DNA of 9,322 bases from Candidatus Caenarcanum sp. (lineage in GTDB: Bacteria; Cyanobacteriota; Vampirovibrionia; Gastranaerophilales; UBA9971): positions 7,729 to 17,050 of the forward strand of contig DYOT01000014.1 of assembly GCA_020720345.1 (NCBI GenBank), written 5' to 3'. Both the position numbers and the translations under genes were made by a program. Shown in pieces: positions 1-5,636 of the stretch (position 1 is its first letter; each line of letters opens with the position of its first letter). The notes below the pieces were generated by a model. It was not told the DNA's origin and did no database searches. It saw only the letters and a program-made list of their open reading frames with translations.

Positions 1-28
1 ACCTGTCTTAAATTTGTCTTTTAATTTA

Positions 29-59
29 TTGAAACGTGTACTAATTATAATATTATACT
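29..59 (+). promoter_or_regulatory. Putative sigma-70-type promoter for tsaB
   Basis: A TTGAAA box at 29-34 is followed after 16 bp by TATTAT at 51-56 (or after 19 bp by TATACT at 54-59), about 50 bp upstream of the tsaB ATG. An overlapping TATAAT at 46-51 sits too close to this -35 box to pair with it. The surrounding 108 bp contain no gene I can support. The sequence is so AT-rich that chance matches are easy, so the call rests mainly on position. Confidence 0.35.
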
Positions 60-108
60 TAAAAACTAACCAATTCTGGTCTAAAGTTTTTTGTTTTATA
101 ATTTAATA

Positions 109-858
109 ATGAAAATTCTTACTTTTGACACCAGTACAGATGTTATGTATGTTACTATCGGCAAGGATAGTAGTGTTGAAGCGTTTAAAACCATAGAAAC
201 GACTAGCAAGAGTTATAATTCTGCGCATTTAATTCCGACAATTATTGAACTGCTAAAGTCTCAGGGATTAATGCCGGAAAATATAGATGCAATAGGCATC
301 AATGTCGGACCGGGAAGTTTTACCGGAATAAGGGCTTCTGCTACGGTGGCAAAAGTTATGTCGCACCAGCTCAATATCCCTGTAGTGGGCGTTTCTTCAA
401 TGCAAGTTTACTCTCGCCTGAATAAAACAGGCAAAGATTCGCTAATCCTTCTCGATGCAAGAAGGGGTAAGGCTTATATGGCTGTTTATACTGCAATCGG
501 AGATGTTATCGTTGAACCATGTGCTGTGGATTATGAAAACGCAATTGAATATGCAAAAAACAATGATTTATTTGTTATTTGCGACAAAAAAATGTCTGAA
601 ATTATACAAAATTCAGGACTTGATTGCCTGAATTTATCGAAAGTTAAAGAAAATTTAGGAATTTTTCTTGCAGAGCTGACTTATAAGTACCTTTCTAAGG
701 AATCTGTCATTGCGAGGAAGCCTGAAGGGCTGACGTGGCAATCCAAAGAGATTCATACGCTTATTTCGTTCGCTCAGAATGACAATGTTTTTAGCTGGCA
801 TAACTTAAAGCCGCTATATATCCAGCCCCCGCCAATTTCTATGCCGAAGAAAATATAA
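109..858 (+). CDS. tsaB: tRNA threonylcarbamoyladenosine biosynthesis protein TsaB (YeaZ), with repeat-derived insert
   Basis: TsaB is the scaffold partner of TsaD (with TsaE) in the cytoplasmic complex that transfers threonylcarbamoyl to A37 of ANN-decoding tRNAs, making t6A. The 249-residue product opens with MKILTFDTST, typical of the ASKHA fold of the YeaZ family. It has the signature GPGSFTG at residues 67-73, the DARRGKAY block at 116-123 (the family usually has DARRGEVY) and a C-terminal PLYIQPP segment. I chose the ATG at 109, not an in-frame TTG at 91, because family members begin at this MKIL; no strong Shine-Dalgarno is visible for either. Residues 200-225 are encoded by a 78-bp palindromic repeat placed just before the conserved C-terminal block, making the protein longer than usual. 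The gene stands alone on the plus strand and ends 2 bp from the convergent nagA. Family assignment is firm. Confidence 0.93.
   Translation: MKILTFDTSTDVMYVTIGKDSSVEAFKTIETTSKSYNSAHLIPTIIELLKSQGLMPENIDAIGINVGPGSFTGIRASATVAKVMSHQLNIPVVGVSSMQVYSRLNKTGKDSLILLDARRGKAYMAVYTAIGDVIVEPCAVDYENAIEYAKNNDLFVICDKKMSEIIQNSGLDCLNLSKVKENLGIFLAELTYKYLSKESVIARKPEGLTWQSKEIHTLISFAQNDNVFSWHNLKPLYIQPPPISMPKKI
706..783 (+). repeat. Palindromic repeat element inside tsaB (78 bp, 26 codons)
   Basis: The element starts GTCATTGCGAGG (706-717), reaches GCAATCC at 738-744, and ends CGCTCAGAATGAC (771-783). The outer ends form an imperfect inverted repeat: GTCATTGCGAG against GTCATTCTGAG read from the other strand. An internal AGCC/GGCT pair could form a small hairpin. 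Its length is exactly 26 codons and it reads through without a stop as VIARKPEG...SFAQND. The left half matches the copies in pyrD and pyrK; the right end is of the CTGAG type, so this copy looks like a hybrid of two end types. No target-site duplication is evident. Confidence 0.8.
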
Positions 859-860
859 GA

Positions 861-2018
861 TTAAAAATTATGAATAATTCCGCCTATAATAGCTTTTTTA
901 ACACTAAAATCCTCGTTCCAAATGACTAAATCAGCATCATAGCCTTTTGCAATATGCCCTTTTGAACTTAGTCCAAGGTTTTTTGCAGGATTAAGCGAAG
1001 AAAACATCAAAAAGTCAGAAAAGCTTATTTTATTTATGTTTTTTCTTAAAACTTCGTCCAGAAGCGACAAACTTCCGGCAAAAGTTCCATGCTCATTAAC
1101 GGCTTTATTATCTCTTTTGTATACCTTATGTCCGCCGAAAATTATGTAGTCATCATGGCTATGACTTAGCGGCAGGCAATCGCTTACAAAAATAATTTTG
1201 TCTTTTGGCTTTATTTTCAGTATCAAATCAATAATTAGCGGATGAATATGCTCGTTATCTGCAATAACTTCGGTATACAAACCGTCATTAACAAGCGATT
1301 CGCCGAGGATTCCCGGATTTCTATGATGGAGCGGCGGCATTGCGTTAAACAAATGAGTAACCTGTTTTAATCCTTGTTTTTGGGCTGAATTTATCTCATC
1401 ATGGCTTGCTTTGGAATGTCCAGCCGATGGAATTATGTTTTTTTGCTTTAAATACTGTGTAAATTCAAAATTTTTGTCTAATTCCGGCGCATAGGACACT
1501 ATTTTTATATTTTCGATGTTAAATTTCTCTAAATTTGCGATAGTCGGCTCAAGAATAACATCATCAGGATGAATGCCTTTATATTCCGGATTCAAAAACG
1601 GTCCTTCGAGATGTATTCCTAGTATATTTGCTGCGTTTTTGGGCTGTTTTGCCATTGCCCTGGATATTTCACTTATCTGATGCTGTATATTTTCAACAGA
1701 ATCCGTCATTATAGTTGCAACAAAAGATGTGATACCGTGTTCGGTTATTTTTTCCGCAAAATAAATAATTTCTTCGGTCGTTGCAGTATTGAAATTTATT
1801 CCAAAACTCCCGTGAATATGCTGGTCAATAAGCCCTGGGGTAATCGTTAAACCATTCGTATCAATATAATTAATATTATCAAAATTTTCAGCAGTTTTAA
1901 AATCCTCGCTGGGTGAGACTTCTACAATTTTATTATTATGGATGGCAATATTAGCCTTGATTTTAGGGCTATCAGGGTTTTGTATGAAACCATTTTTTAT
2001 TAAGGTTAAATTGTTCAT
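861..2018 (-). CDS. nagA: N-acetylglucosamine-6-phosphate deacetylase
   Basis: NagA hydrolyses GlcNAc-6-phosphate to glucosamine-6-phosphate plus acetate in the cytoplasm, feeding amino-sugar catabolism and peptidoglycan recycling. The 385-residue protein has normal family length and the amidohydrolase (CE9) landmarks in order. These are the HIH metal pair at H67/H69 after GLIDQ, HLEGPF with metal-ligand E138, AGHS with H201, THLFNAM with H222, the HHRNPG substrate loop near 231-236, and catalytic D280 in FVSD. The ATG at 2018 lies 3 nt after the pyrE stop, so nagA is the last gene of the pyrK-pyrD-pyrE-nagA operon. There is no nagB or sugar transporter beside it. It ends 2 bp from the convergent tsaB end, with no room for a separate terminator. 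No repeat element is embedded in it. Confidence in family is high; substrate is inferred from the family. Confidence 0.93.
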   Translation of the reverse strand: MNNLTLIKNGFIQNPDSPKIKANIAIHNNKIVEVSPSEDFKTAENFDNINYIDTNGLTITPGLIDQHIHGSFGINFNTATTEEIIYFAEKITEHGITSFVATIMTDSVENIQHQISEISRAMAKQPKNAANILGIHLEGPFLNPEYKGIHPDDVILEPTIANLEKFNIENIKIVSYAPELDKNFEFTQYLKQKNIIPSAGHSKASHDEINSAQKQGLKQVTHLFNAMPPLHHRNPGILGESLVNDGLYTEVIADNEHIHPLIIDLILKIKPKDKIIFVSDCLPLSHSHDDYIIFGGHKVYKRDNKAVNEHGTFAGSLSLLDEVLRKNINKISFSDFLMFSSLNPAKNLGLSSKGHIAKGYDADLVIWNEDFSVKKAIIGGIIHNF

Positions 2019-2021
2019 AAG

Positions 2022-2582
2022 TTATTTTGAAGCAGCAGTTCTGCTTCCGGGTTTGTCTATGGGAATTCCTGCTTTGCACATCGGGCATTCATCAGGAGTG
2101 TAAATTTCCGGCTCTATTTGCAACAGTGATTTTATTTTTATAGCGGTTTGTCCCTGTGAACGGTCAACTATGCAGCCGACTCCGGCAATTTCACCGCCCA
2201 AAGCCTTAATAACATTAATAGTTTCCATTGTGGACTTTGCAGTTGTTATGACATCTTCTATTATAACAACCCTATCACCTCTATTAATTTCAAAACCTCT
2301 TCTCAAGGTCATTATGCCGTCTTTTCTTTCAGTAAATATTGACTTTTTACCTAATGCCCTTGCGACTTCGTAGCCTATTATAAGTCCGCCTAAAGCAGGA
2401 GCTACAACTATGTCAGTATTATCTTTGTCGAACATCTCAGCAATTTGTTTTCCTGCTTTTTCCGCATGTTCAGGATATTGAAGAAGTTTTGCGCATTGAA
2501 AATACTGATTGCTGTGCAAGCCTGAGCTCAACTCAAAATGCCCTTTCAGAAGGCTTTCTGTCTGTATTAAAACGTCTATCAT
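2022..2582 (-). CDS. pyrE: Orotate phosphoribosyltransferase
   Basis: PyrE joins orotate to PRPP, giving orotidine 5'-monophosphate and pyrophosphate, the penultimate step of UMP synthesis. From this start the protein has 186 residues, the usual PyrE size. It shows the LLKGHFELSSGLHS substrate region (11-24), a catalytic flexible loop around TERKDG (84-89), and the PRPP-binding motif IIEDVITTAKST (107-118), where the common TTGGS or TTGKS reads TTAKS. It ends with a CPMC pair (C166, C169) before KPGSR. I chose the ATG at 2582 because AAGGA lies 8 nt upstream and family members start here. The frame stays open to an ATG at 2747 that overlaps the pyrD stop by 8 bp. That 241-residue alternative, with a 55-residue Asn/Lys-rich N-terminus, cannot be excluded. 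If the inner start is right, the 157 bp between pyrE and pyrD hold no other gene I can support. Confidence 0.92.
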   Translation of the reverse strand: MIDVLIQTESLLKGHFELSSGLHSNQYFQCAKLLQYPEHAEKAGKQIAEMFDKDNTDIVVAPALGGLIIGYEVARALGKKSIFTERKDGIMTLRRGFEINRGDRVVIIEDVITTAKSTMETINVIKALGGEIAGVGCIVDRSQGQTAIKIKSLLQIEPEIYTPDECPMCKAGIPIDKPGSRTAASK

Positions 2583-2590
2583 CTTCATTG

Positions 2591-2595
2591 TCCTT
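2591..2595 (-). promoter_or_regulatory. Shine-Dalgarno deciding the internal pyrE start
   Basis: On the minus strand AAGGA lies 8 nt before the ATG at 2582. This supports the short, family-length PyrE. A competing weak AAAGG lies 9 nt before the upstream ATG at 2747, inside the end of pyrD, so the start remains debatable. Confidence 0.5.
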
Positions 2596-2739
2596 ATTTG
2601 GTCATTCAAAACCGTATAGTCAAAATGTGGTTTTTCATCATTTTTATTAAAATATGTATTAATTAGAAAATTATAATTTTTTTTCTGGTTTATAATTTTT
2701 TCCGCCTTATTTAAAAGATTCAGAAATCTGTTTGAACCG

Positions 2740-3714
2740 TTACCCATATCTTAAAGCCTTTACCAATTCTTCTAACGAACTATAACCATTTTGCTTCATA
2801 AAGCTGTTTAATTCCGAAACAAGTTTACCACTTAAATCAGGATATGTAAAATTCGCTGTTCCTATCTGTACTGCGTCTGCGCCCACTGTAAAAAATTCCA
2901 GCACATCCTGAAATTTTGCGATTCCCCCCATTCCTATTATTGGAATGCTTATATGAGCTCTTATTTCGTATATGAAATTAAGCGCTACAGGCTTTATACA
3001 ACTTCCTGACAAGCCGCCTTTTATCGATTTAAAGGAATTTTTTTTATTTTCATAATTTTTTTGGATTGCTTCTCTTCGCTCGCAATGACAGTGAGGATTT
3101 ATTTCAACAAACATTGCCTTAACTGTGTTTATGGCAGAAATAGCGTCTGCGCCGGCATTTTCTGCGGTTTTTGCCATTTTTTCAGGATAGGAAACATTTG
3201 AGCTTAATTTTACTATAATTGTTCCGTCAAAATTTTGTCTTACTTCTGATACAAGTCTGTATAGGGTTTCTTCGTCCTTGCCGAATTCCAGGCATCCGCA
3301 TTTTACGTTGGGACAGGATAAATTCAGTTCTATTGCGCTTATATCTTTTTGCTGACATATTTTTGCCAGCTTTACATATTCTTCTATGCTTTCTCCGGCT
3401 ATATTAAGTATGAAATTGATGTTATTTTGCTTTAAGACAGGCAGTTTTTGCTCAATAAACGCATAAATTCCCACGTTTTCCAGACCTATTGAATTAATTA
3501 AACCATTTTCGACTTCTTTAATTCTAGGCTGGGGATTTCCTGATTTGGGATTAAGTGTTATGCCTTTTGTTACTATAGCCCCTAATTCGGCTACATCCGT
3601 AAAATCATCATATTCATTGTTGTATCCGTAAGTGCCTGATGCTGTCAAGATAGGGTTTTTGAGGCAAAAATTACCTAGTTTTATTGAAGTATCAGGATTA
3701 GTTTTGTTTGTCAT
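2740..3714 (-). CDS. pyrD: Dihydroorotate dehydrogenase B, catalytic subunit (FMN), with repeat-derived insert
   Basis: PyrD oxidises dihydroorotate to orotate. In the class 1B enzyme electrons pass from FMN through PyrK to NAD+. The 324-residue product has the FMN-binding N-terminal block LTASGTYGYNNEY (23-35), NSIGLEN (74-80), NLSCPNVK with the class 1 active-site base C134 (131-138), K169 in IIVKL, the GGLSG loop (233-237) and GMGGI (261-265). The family is usually about 300-310 residues. The excess sits between NTVKAM and KGGLSG, where a 27-bp repeat plus flanking Asn/Lys-rich sequence gives CHCERREAIQ. I chose the ATG at 3714, which overlaps the pyrK stop by one base (TAATG), because GAGGTGG lies 7 nt upstream; a TTG at 3720 is too close to that site. 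Tight coupling with pyrK fits a heterotetrameric PyrD2K2 complex. Confidence 0.94.
   Translation of the reverse strand: MTNKTNPDTSIKLGNFCLKNPILTASGTYGYNNEYDDFTDVAELGAIVTKGITLNPKSGNPQPRIKEVENGLINSIGLENVGIYAFIEQKLPVLKQNNINFILNIAGESIEEYVKLAKICQQKDISAIELNLSCPNVKCGCLEFGKDEETLYRLVSEVRQNFDGTIIVKLSSNVSYPEKMAKTAENAGADAISAINTVKAMFVEINPHCHCERREAIQKNYENKKNSFKSIKGGLSGSCIKPVALNFIYEIRAHISIPIIGMGGIAKFQDVLEFFTVGADAVQIGTANFTYPDLSGKLVSELNSFMKQNGYSSLEELVKALRYG
3063..3089 (-). repeat. Short palindromic repeat copy inside pyrD
   Basis: Read on the minus strand the copy begins GTCATTGCGAG and ends GCAATCC, 27 bp in all, the same ends as the tsaB and pyrK copies but with a shorter centre. It is translated in a different frame from the tsaB copy, giving CHCERREAIQ (PyrD residues 209-218). 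It lies in a surface-loop position between the conserved INT segment and the GGLSG phosphate loop. Only one arm of the larger element is recognisable; the AT-rich sequence after it may be the eroded remainder. Confidence 0.75.
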
Positions 3715-4571
3715 TACCAAACCACCTCGTAGCCGTCAAAAACAGGACCGTCTTTGCAGATTCTTTTATTTACCAGAGTATCATTTTCTTTGATTTGAAT
3801 TACACAGCCCATGCAAACACCTGTTCCGCAGGCAAAATCCCTTTCCAGCGCAACTTCTATAGGTATTTGATGTTTTTGAGAAGTATTAACTATATATTCC
3901 ATAGCCTTATTTGGACCGCAGGTATAGATTTTTTCGGGTTTGACCTGGTTTATTATATTTTCAAGATGGTTATCAAGCCTGCCCTTAAGCCCTGCCGAGC
4001 CGTCTTCTGTTATTATAATTGGTGTAGCATTGTCATTGCGAGGAGCTTGCGACGAAGCAATCCAAAAAATTTTATCCGTAATTTCTATGGATTGCCTAGC
4101 TCCAGATTGACAGAGGTTTGTCTGAAAACAGCCAAGAACAGTGTGTTTTATCCCCAGTTTTGCCATAACAGCTGATAGGAAATTTATCGGTGCATATCCT
4201 ACACCGCAGCCTATAAGCAGGGAATTTTTGTTTTCAATGTTGAAACCTTTGCCTAACGCACCTATAACATCGACGGTATCGCCTATTTTTAGCATAGAAA
4301 GGTATTTTGTGCCTTTGCCTTTTATTTTATAGATGATTTCTACCGTTTCGCCATCAGTTTTTGCGATACTAAATGGTCTTCTTAGCACCAAGTCCTCGCA
4401 TAAAACCGAAACAAACTGTCCCGGTTTGGCTGTTTCTGCAATTATGCCGTTTTTAAACACAAGTCTGTATATGTCTGAAGAAAGCTTGTAATTGCCAATA
4501 ACTTCCGCAATATGAGGTCCTTTTGCTTTAATTTTAGTATTTTCTGTTTTTAGTCGCATATTCATCCCCAT
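3714..4571 (-). CDS. pyrK: Dihydroorotate dehydrogenase B, electron transfer subunit, with repeat-derived insert
   Basis: PyrK carries FAD and a [2Fe-2S] cluster and passes electrons from PyrD to NAD+. The 285-residue protein shows the FAD motif RRPFS (64-68), the nucleotide-binding loop GCGVGYAP (121-128), TEDGSAGLKG (188-197), CGP (218-220) and the cluster cysteines C248, C253, C256 and C272 in the family pattern C-x4-C-x2-C-x15-C. The usual length is about 255-260. The extra 27 residues (154-180) come from an 80-bp palindromic repeat between the nucleotide-binding loop and TEDGS. The ATG at 4571 has AAGGTG just upstream; further in-frame ATGs at 4565 and 4559 are possible starts. It is the first gene of the pyrK-pyrD-pyrE-nagA operon, and its TAA overlaps the pyrD ATG by one base. 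No pyrimidine attenuator was seen in the short leader. Confidence 0.93.
   Translation of the reverse strand: MGMNMRLKTENTKIKAKGPHIAEVIGNYKLSSDIYRLVFKNGIIAETAKPGQFVSVLCEDLVLRRPFSIAKTDGETVEIIYKIKGKGTKYLSMLKIGDTVDVIGALGKGFNIENKNSLLIGCGVGYAPINFLSAVMAKLGIKHTVLGCFQTNLCQSGARQSIEITDKIFWIASSQAPRNDNATPIIITEDGSAGLKGRLDNHLENIINQVKPEKIYTCGPNKAMEYIVNTSQKHQIPIEVALERDFACGTGVCMGCVIQIKENDTLVNKRICKDGPVFDGYEVVW
3722..3728 (-). promoter_or_regulatory. Shine-Dalgarno for pyrD inside the pyrK 3' end
   Basis: On the minus strand GAGGTGG lies 7 nt before the ATG at 3714, within the last codons of pyrK. It fixes the pyrD start and indicates translational coupling of the two subunits through the TAATG overlap. Confidence 0.65.
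4032..4111 (-). repeat. Palindromic repeat element inside pyrK (80 bp)
   Basis: On the plus strand the left arm begins GTCATTGCGAGG and ends GCAATCC (4032-4063); after a 25-bp AT-rich centre the right arm runs from GGATTGC (4089-4095) through CTCC to ATTGAC (4106-4111). The arms are imperfect inverted repeats, pairing best at GCAATCC/GGATTGC and at the outer GTCA(A)T ends. pyrK reads the copy from the opposite strand to the tsaB orientation, giving CQSGARQSI...IASSQAPRND (residues 154-180), again without a stop. Confidence 0.82.
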
Positions 4572-4583
4572 TCTGCACCTTAC

Positions 4584-4613
4584 ATATTATTATAGAACAA
4601 GTTTGTTTTTCAA
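4584..4613 (-). promoter_or_regulatory. Putative promoter of the pyrK-pyrD-pyrE-nagA operon
   Basis: Read on the minus strand, TTGAAA (4608-4613) is followed after 18 bp by TAATAT (4584-4589). A consensus TATAAT (4589-4594) overlaps it but lies only 13 bp from that -35 box. The hexamers lie directly upstream of the pyrK ribosome-binding site in the 99-bp gap shared with divergent hisF. The leader would be very short, which leaves little room for attenuation. Confidence 0.4.
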
Positions 4614-4634
4614 GAGAAAACAGTTATTTTGAGT

Positions 4635-4640
4635 TATAAT
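4635..4640 (+). promoter_or_regulatory. Putative -10 box for hisF
   Basis: A perfect TATAAT lies 30 bp before the hisF ATG, on the hisF side of the divergent intergenic region. No convincing -35 box is found at 16-18 bp spacing and the extended -10 TG is absent. It is called from position and hexamer identity only. Confidence 0.35.
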
Positions 4641-4670
4641 TTTTTTATTAAATCTTTCAGGGTGGATAAT

Positions 4671-5429
4671 ATGCTGGCTAAAAGAATAATTCCCTGTCTT
4701 GACGTAAAAGACGGTCAGACGGTAAAAGGTGTAAATTTCCAGAATCTCCGGCATGCTGGAGATCCGGTAACTCTTTCTGCTCGATATTCGGAAGAAGGCG
4801 CTGATGAAATAGTCTTTCTTGATATTACCGCTACTAATGAGGGAAGAGATACAATAAAAAACGTTGTTGAGCAGGTTGCAAAGCAGGTTTTTATTCCTTT
4901 AACCGTTGGCGGTGGCATTAGAACAATTGATGATATTAGAAATATTTTACTTGCAGGTGCGGATAAGGCTTCTTTAAACTCTGCCGCCGTTAAAAATCCT
5001 GAAGTTATCAGGCAGGCTTCTCAGGCATTCGGTTCCCAGTGCATAGTTGTTGCTGTTGACTCTAAAAAAATCAACGGTGAGTGGATTGTTTATATTAATG
5101 CAGGGACACAACAGACTGAATGGAGAGTTCTGGATTGGGTTAAAGAAGTTGAAAAGCTCGGAGCAGGCGAGATTTTGCTTACTTCTATGGACACTGACGG
5201 CACTCAGAACGGATTCGACGTGGAATTGACAAGAGAAATTTCTCTGAATACAAATTTGCCGGTTATTGCTTCAGGCGGAGCAGGCGAAGATATGAAGCAT
5301 TTTAGCGATGTTTTTGAAAGAGGGGCAGCCGATGCTGCTCTTGCGGCTTCTATTTTTCACTTTGATACGGTTAAAATCAAGGATTTAAAAGGATTTCTTG
5401 ATAATGAGGGAATTCCTGTAAGGTTATAA
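4671..5429 (+). CDS. hisF: Imidazole glycerol phosphate synthase cyclase subunit
   Basis: HisF is the (beta/alpha)8-barrel cyclase that uses ammonia from HisH to convert PRFAR into imidazole glycerol phosphate (histidine pathway) and AICAR (purine pathway). The 252-residue product has exactly the usual length. It has catalytic aspartates D11 (in IIPCLDV) and D130 (in VVAVDS), the first phosphate loop VGGGIR (79-84), TDGT (175-178) and the second phosphate loop ASGGAG (200-205). The ATG at 4671 follows AGGGTGG by 5 nt; an in-frame ATG-less extension upstream to 4629 is not needed and is not conserved in the family. No hisH, hisA or hisI is adjacent, so HisF must find its partner from another locus. 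It is divergent from the pyr operon and free of repeat insertions. Confidence 0.95.
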   Translation: MLAKRIIPCLDVKDGQTVKGVNFQNLRHAGDPVTLSARYSEEGADEIVFLDITATNEGRDTIKNVVEQVAKQVFIPLTVGGGIRTIDDIRNILLAGADKASLNSAAVKNPEVIRQASQAFGSQCIVVAVDSKKINGEWIVYINAGTQQTEWRVLDWVKEVEKLGAGEILLTSMDTDGTQNGFDVELTREISLNTNLPVIASGGAGEDMKHFSDVFERGAADAALAASIFHFDTVKIKDLKGFLDNEGIPVRL

Positions 5430-5442
5430 AAACAAAATAAAA

Positions 5443-5471
5443 AAAGCCTCTCTCTAACCAAAAGAGGCTTT
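5443..5471 (-). terminator. Intrinsic terminator hairpin with leftward U-tract
   Basis: AAAGCCTCT (5443-5451) and AGAGGCTTT (5463-5471) form a perfect 9-bp stem with an 11-nt loop. On the minus strand the stem runs straight into a long T-rich tail (seven Ts, then TTTTGTTTTT). On the plus strand only the three Ts of the stem end follow. It is therefore a textbook terminator for leftward transcripts and at best a weak one for hisF, though it may serve both directions. Confidence 0.65.
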
Positions 5472-5475
5472 GGCA

Positions 5476-5511
5476 AATACGGCATTCAAATGCTTTTGAC
5501 GTATCCGTATT
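5476..5511. repeat. Nested inverted repeats between hisF and the orphan gene
   Basis: AATACGG (5476-5482) pairs with CCGTATT (5505-5511), enclosing a tight GCATT-CA-AATGC hairpin (5482-5493) that shares one base with the outer stem, so both cannot be fully paired at once. It lies just past the terminator hairpin. I recognise no riboswitch or operator; the palindromic outer arms would suit a protein-binding site or mRNA leader fold. Confidence 0.35.
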
Positions 5512-5605
5512 ATTAAAGTTCCCTGTGGTTTTTGTTTATTACAAAATATAAAGCTCTTGATACAAAAAACAGCAATAAATCACTTGTAATTGTTTTTATA
5601 TGTAT

Positions 5606-5634
5606 AAGGGTGAATGAGAGGAAAAAGGGTGAAT
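5606..5634 (+). repeat. Duplicated ribosome-binding site before the orphan gene
   Basis: The 10-mer AAGGGTGAAT occurs at 5606-5615 and again at 5625-5634, 19 bp apart. The second copy is the Shine-Dalgarno of the gene starting at 5637. The first leads into an ATG at 5614 opening an 8-codon frame (MRGKRVNL) whose TGA overlaps the ATG at 5637 as ATGA. Spacing of the first site to its ATG is short, so translation of the mini-ORF is uncertain. Confidence 0.4.
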
Positions 5635-5636
5635 TT

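Noticed and set aside
3708..4175. 155-residue plus-strand open frame opposite pyrK
   Set aside because: It lies wholly antisense to the well-supported pyrK, has no family features, and its openness comes partly from the multi-frame-open repeat element.
4572..4670. Pyrimidine attenuator or PyrR-binding leader before pyrK
   Set aside because: The leader between the putative -10 and the pyrK start is too short and shows no terminator/antiterminator pair.
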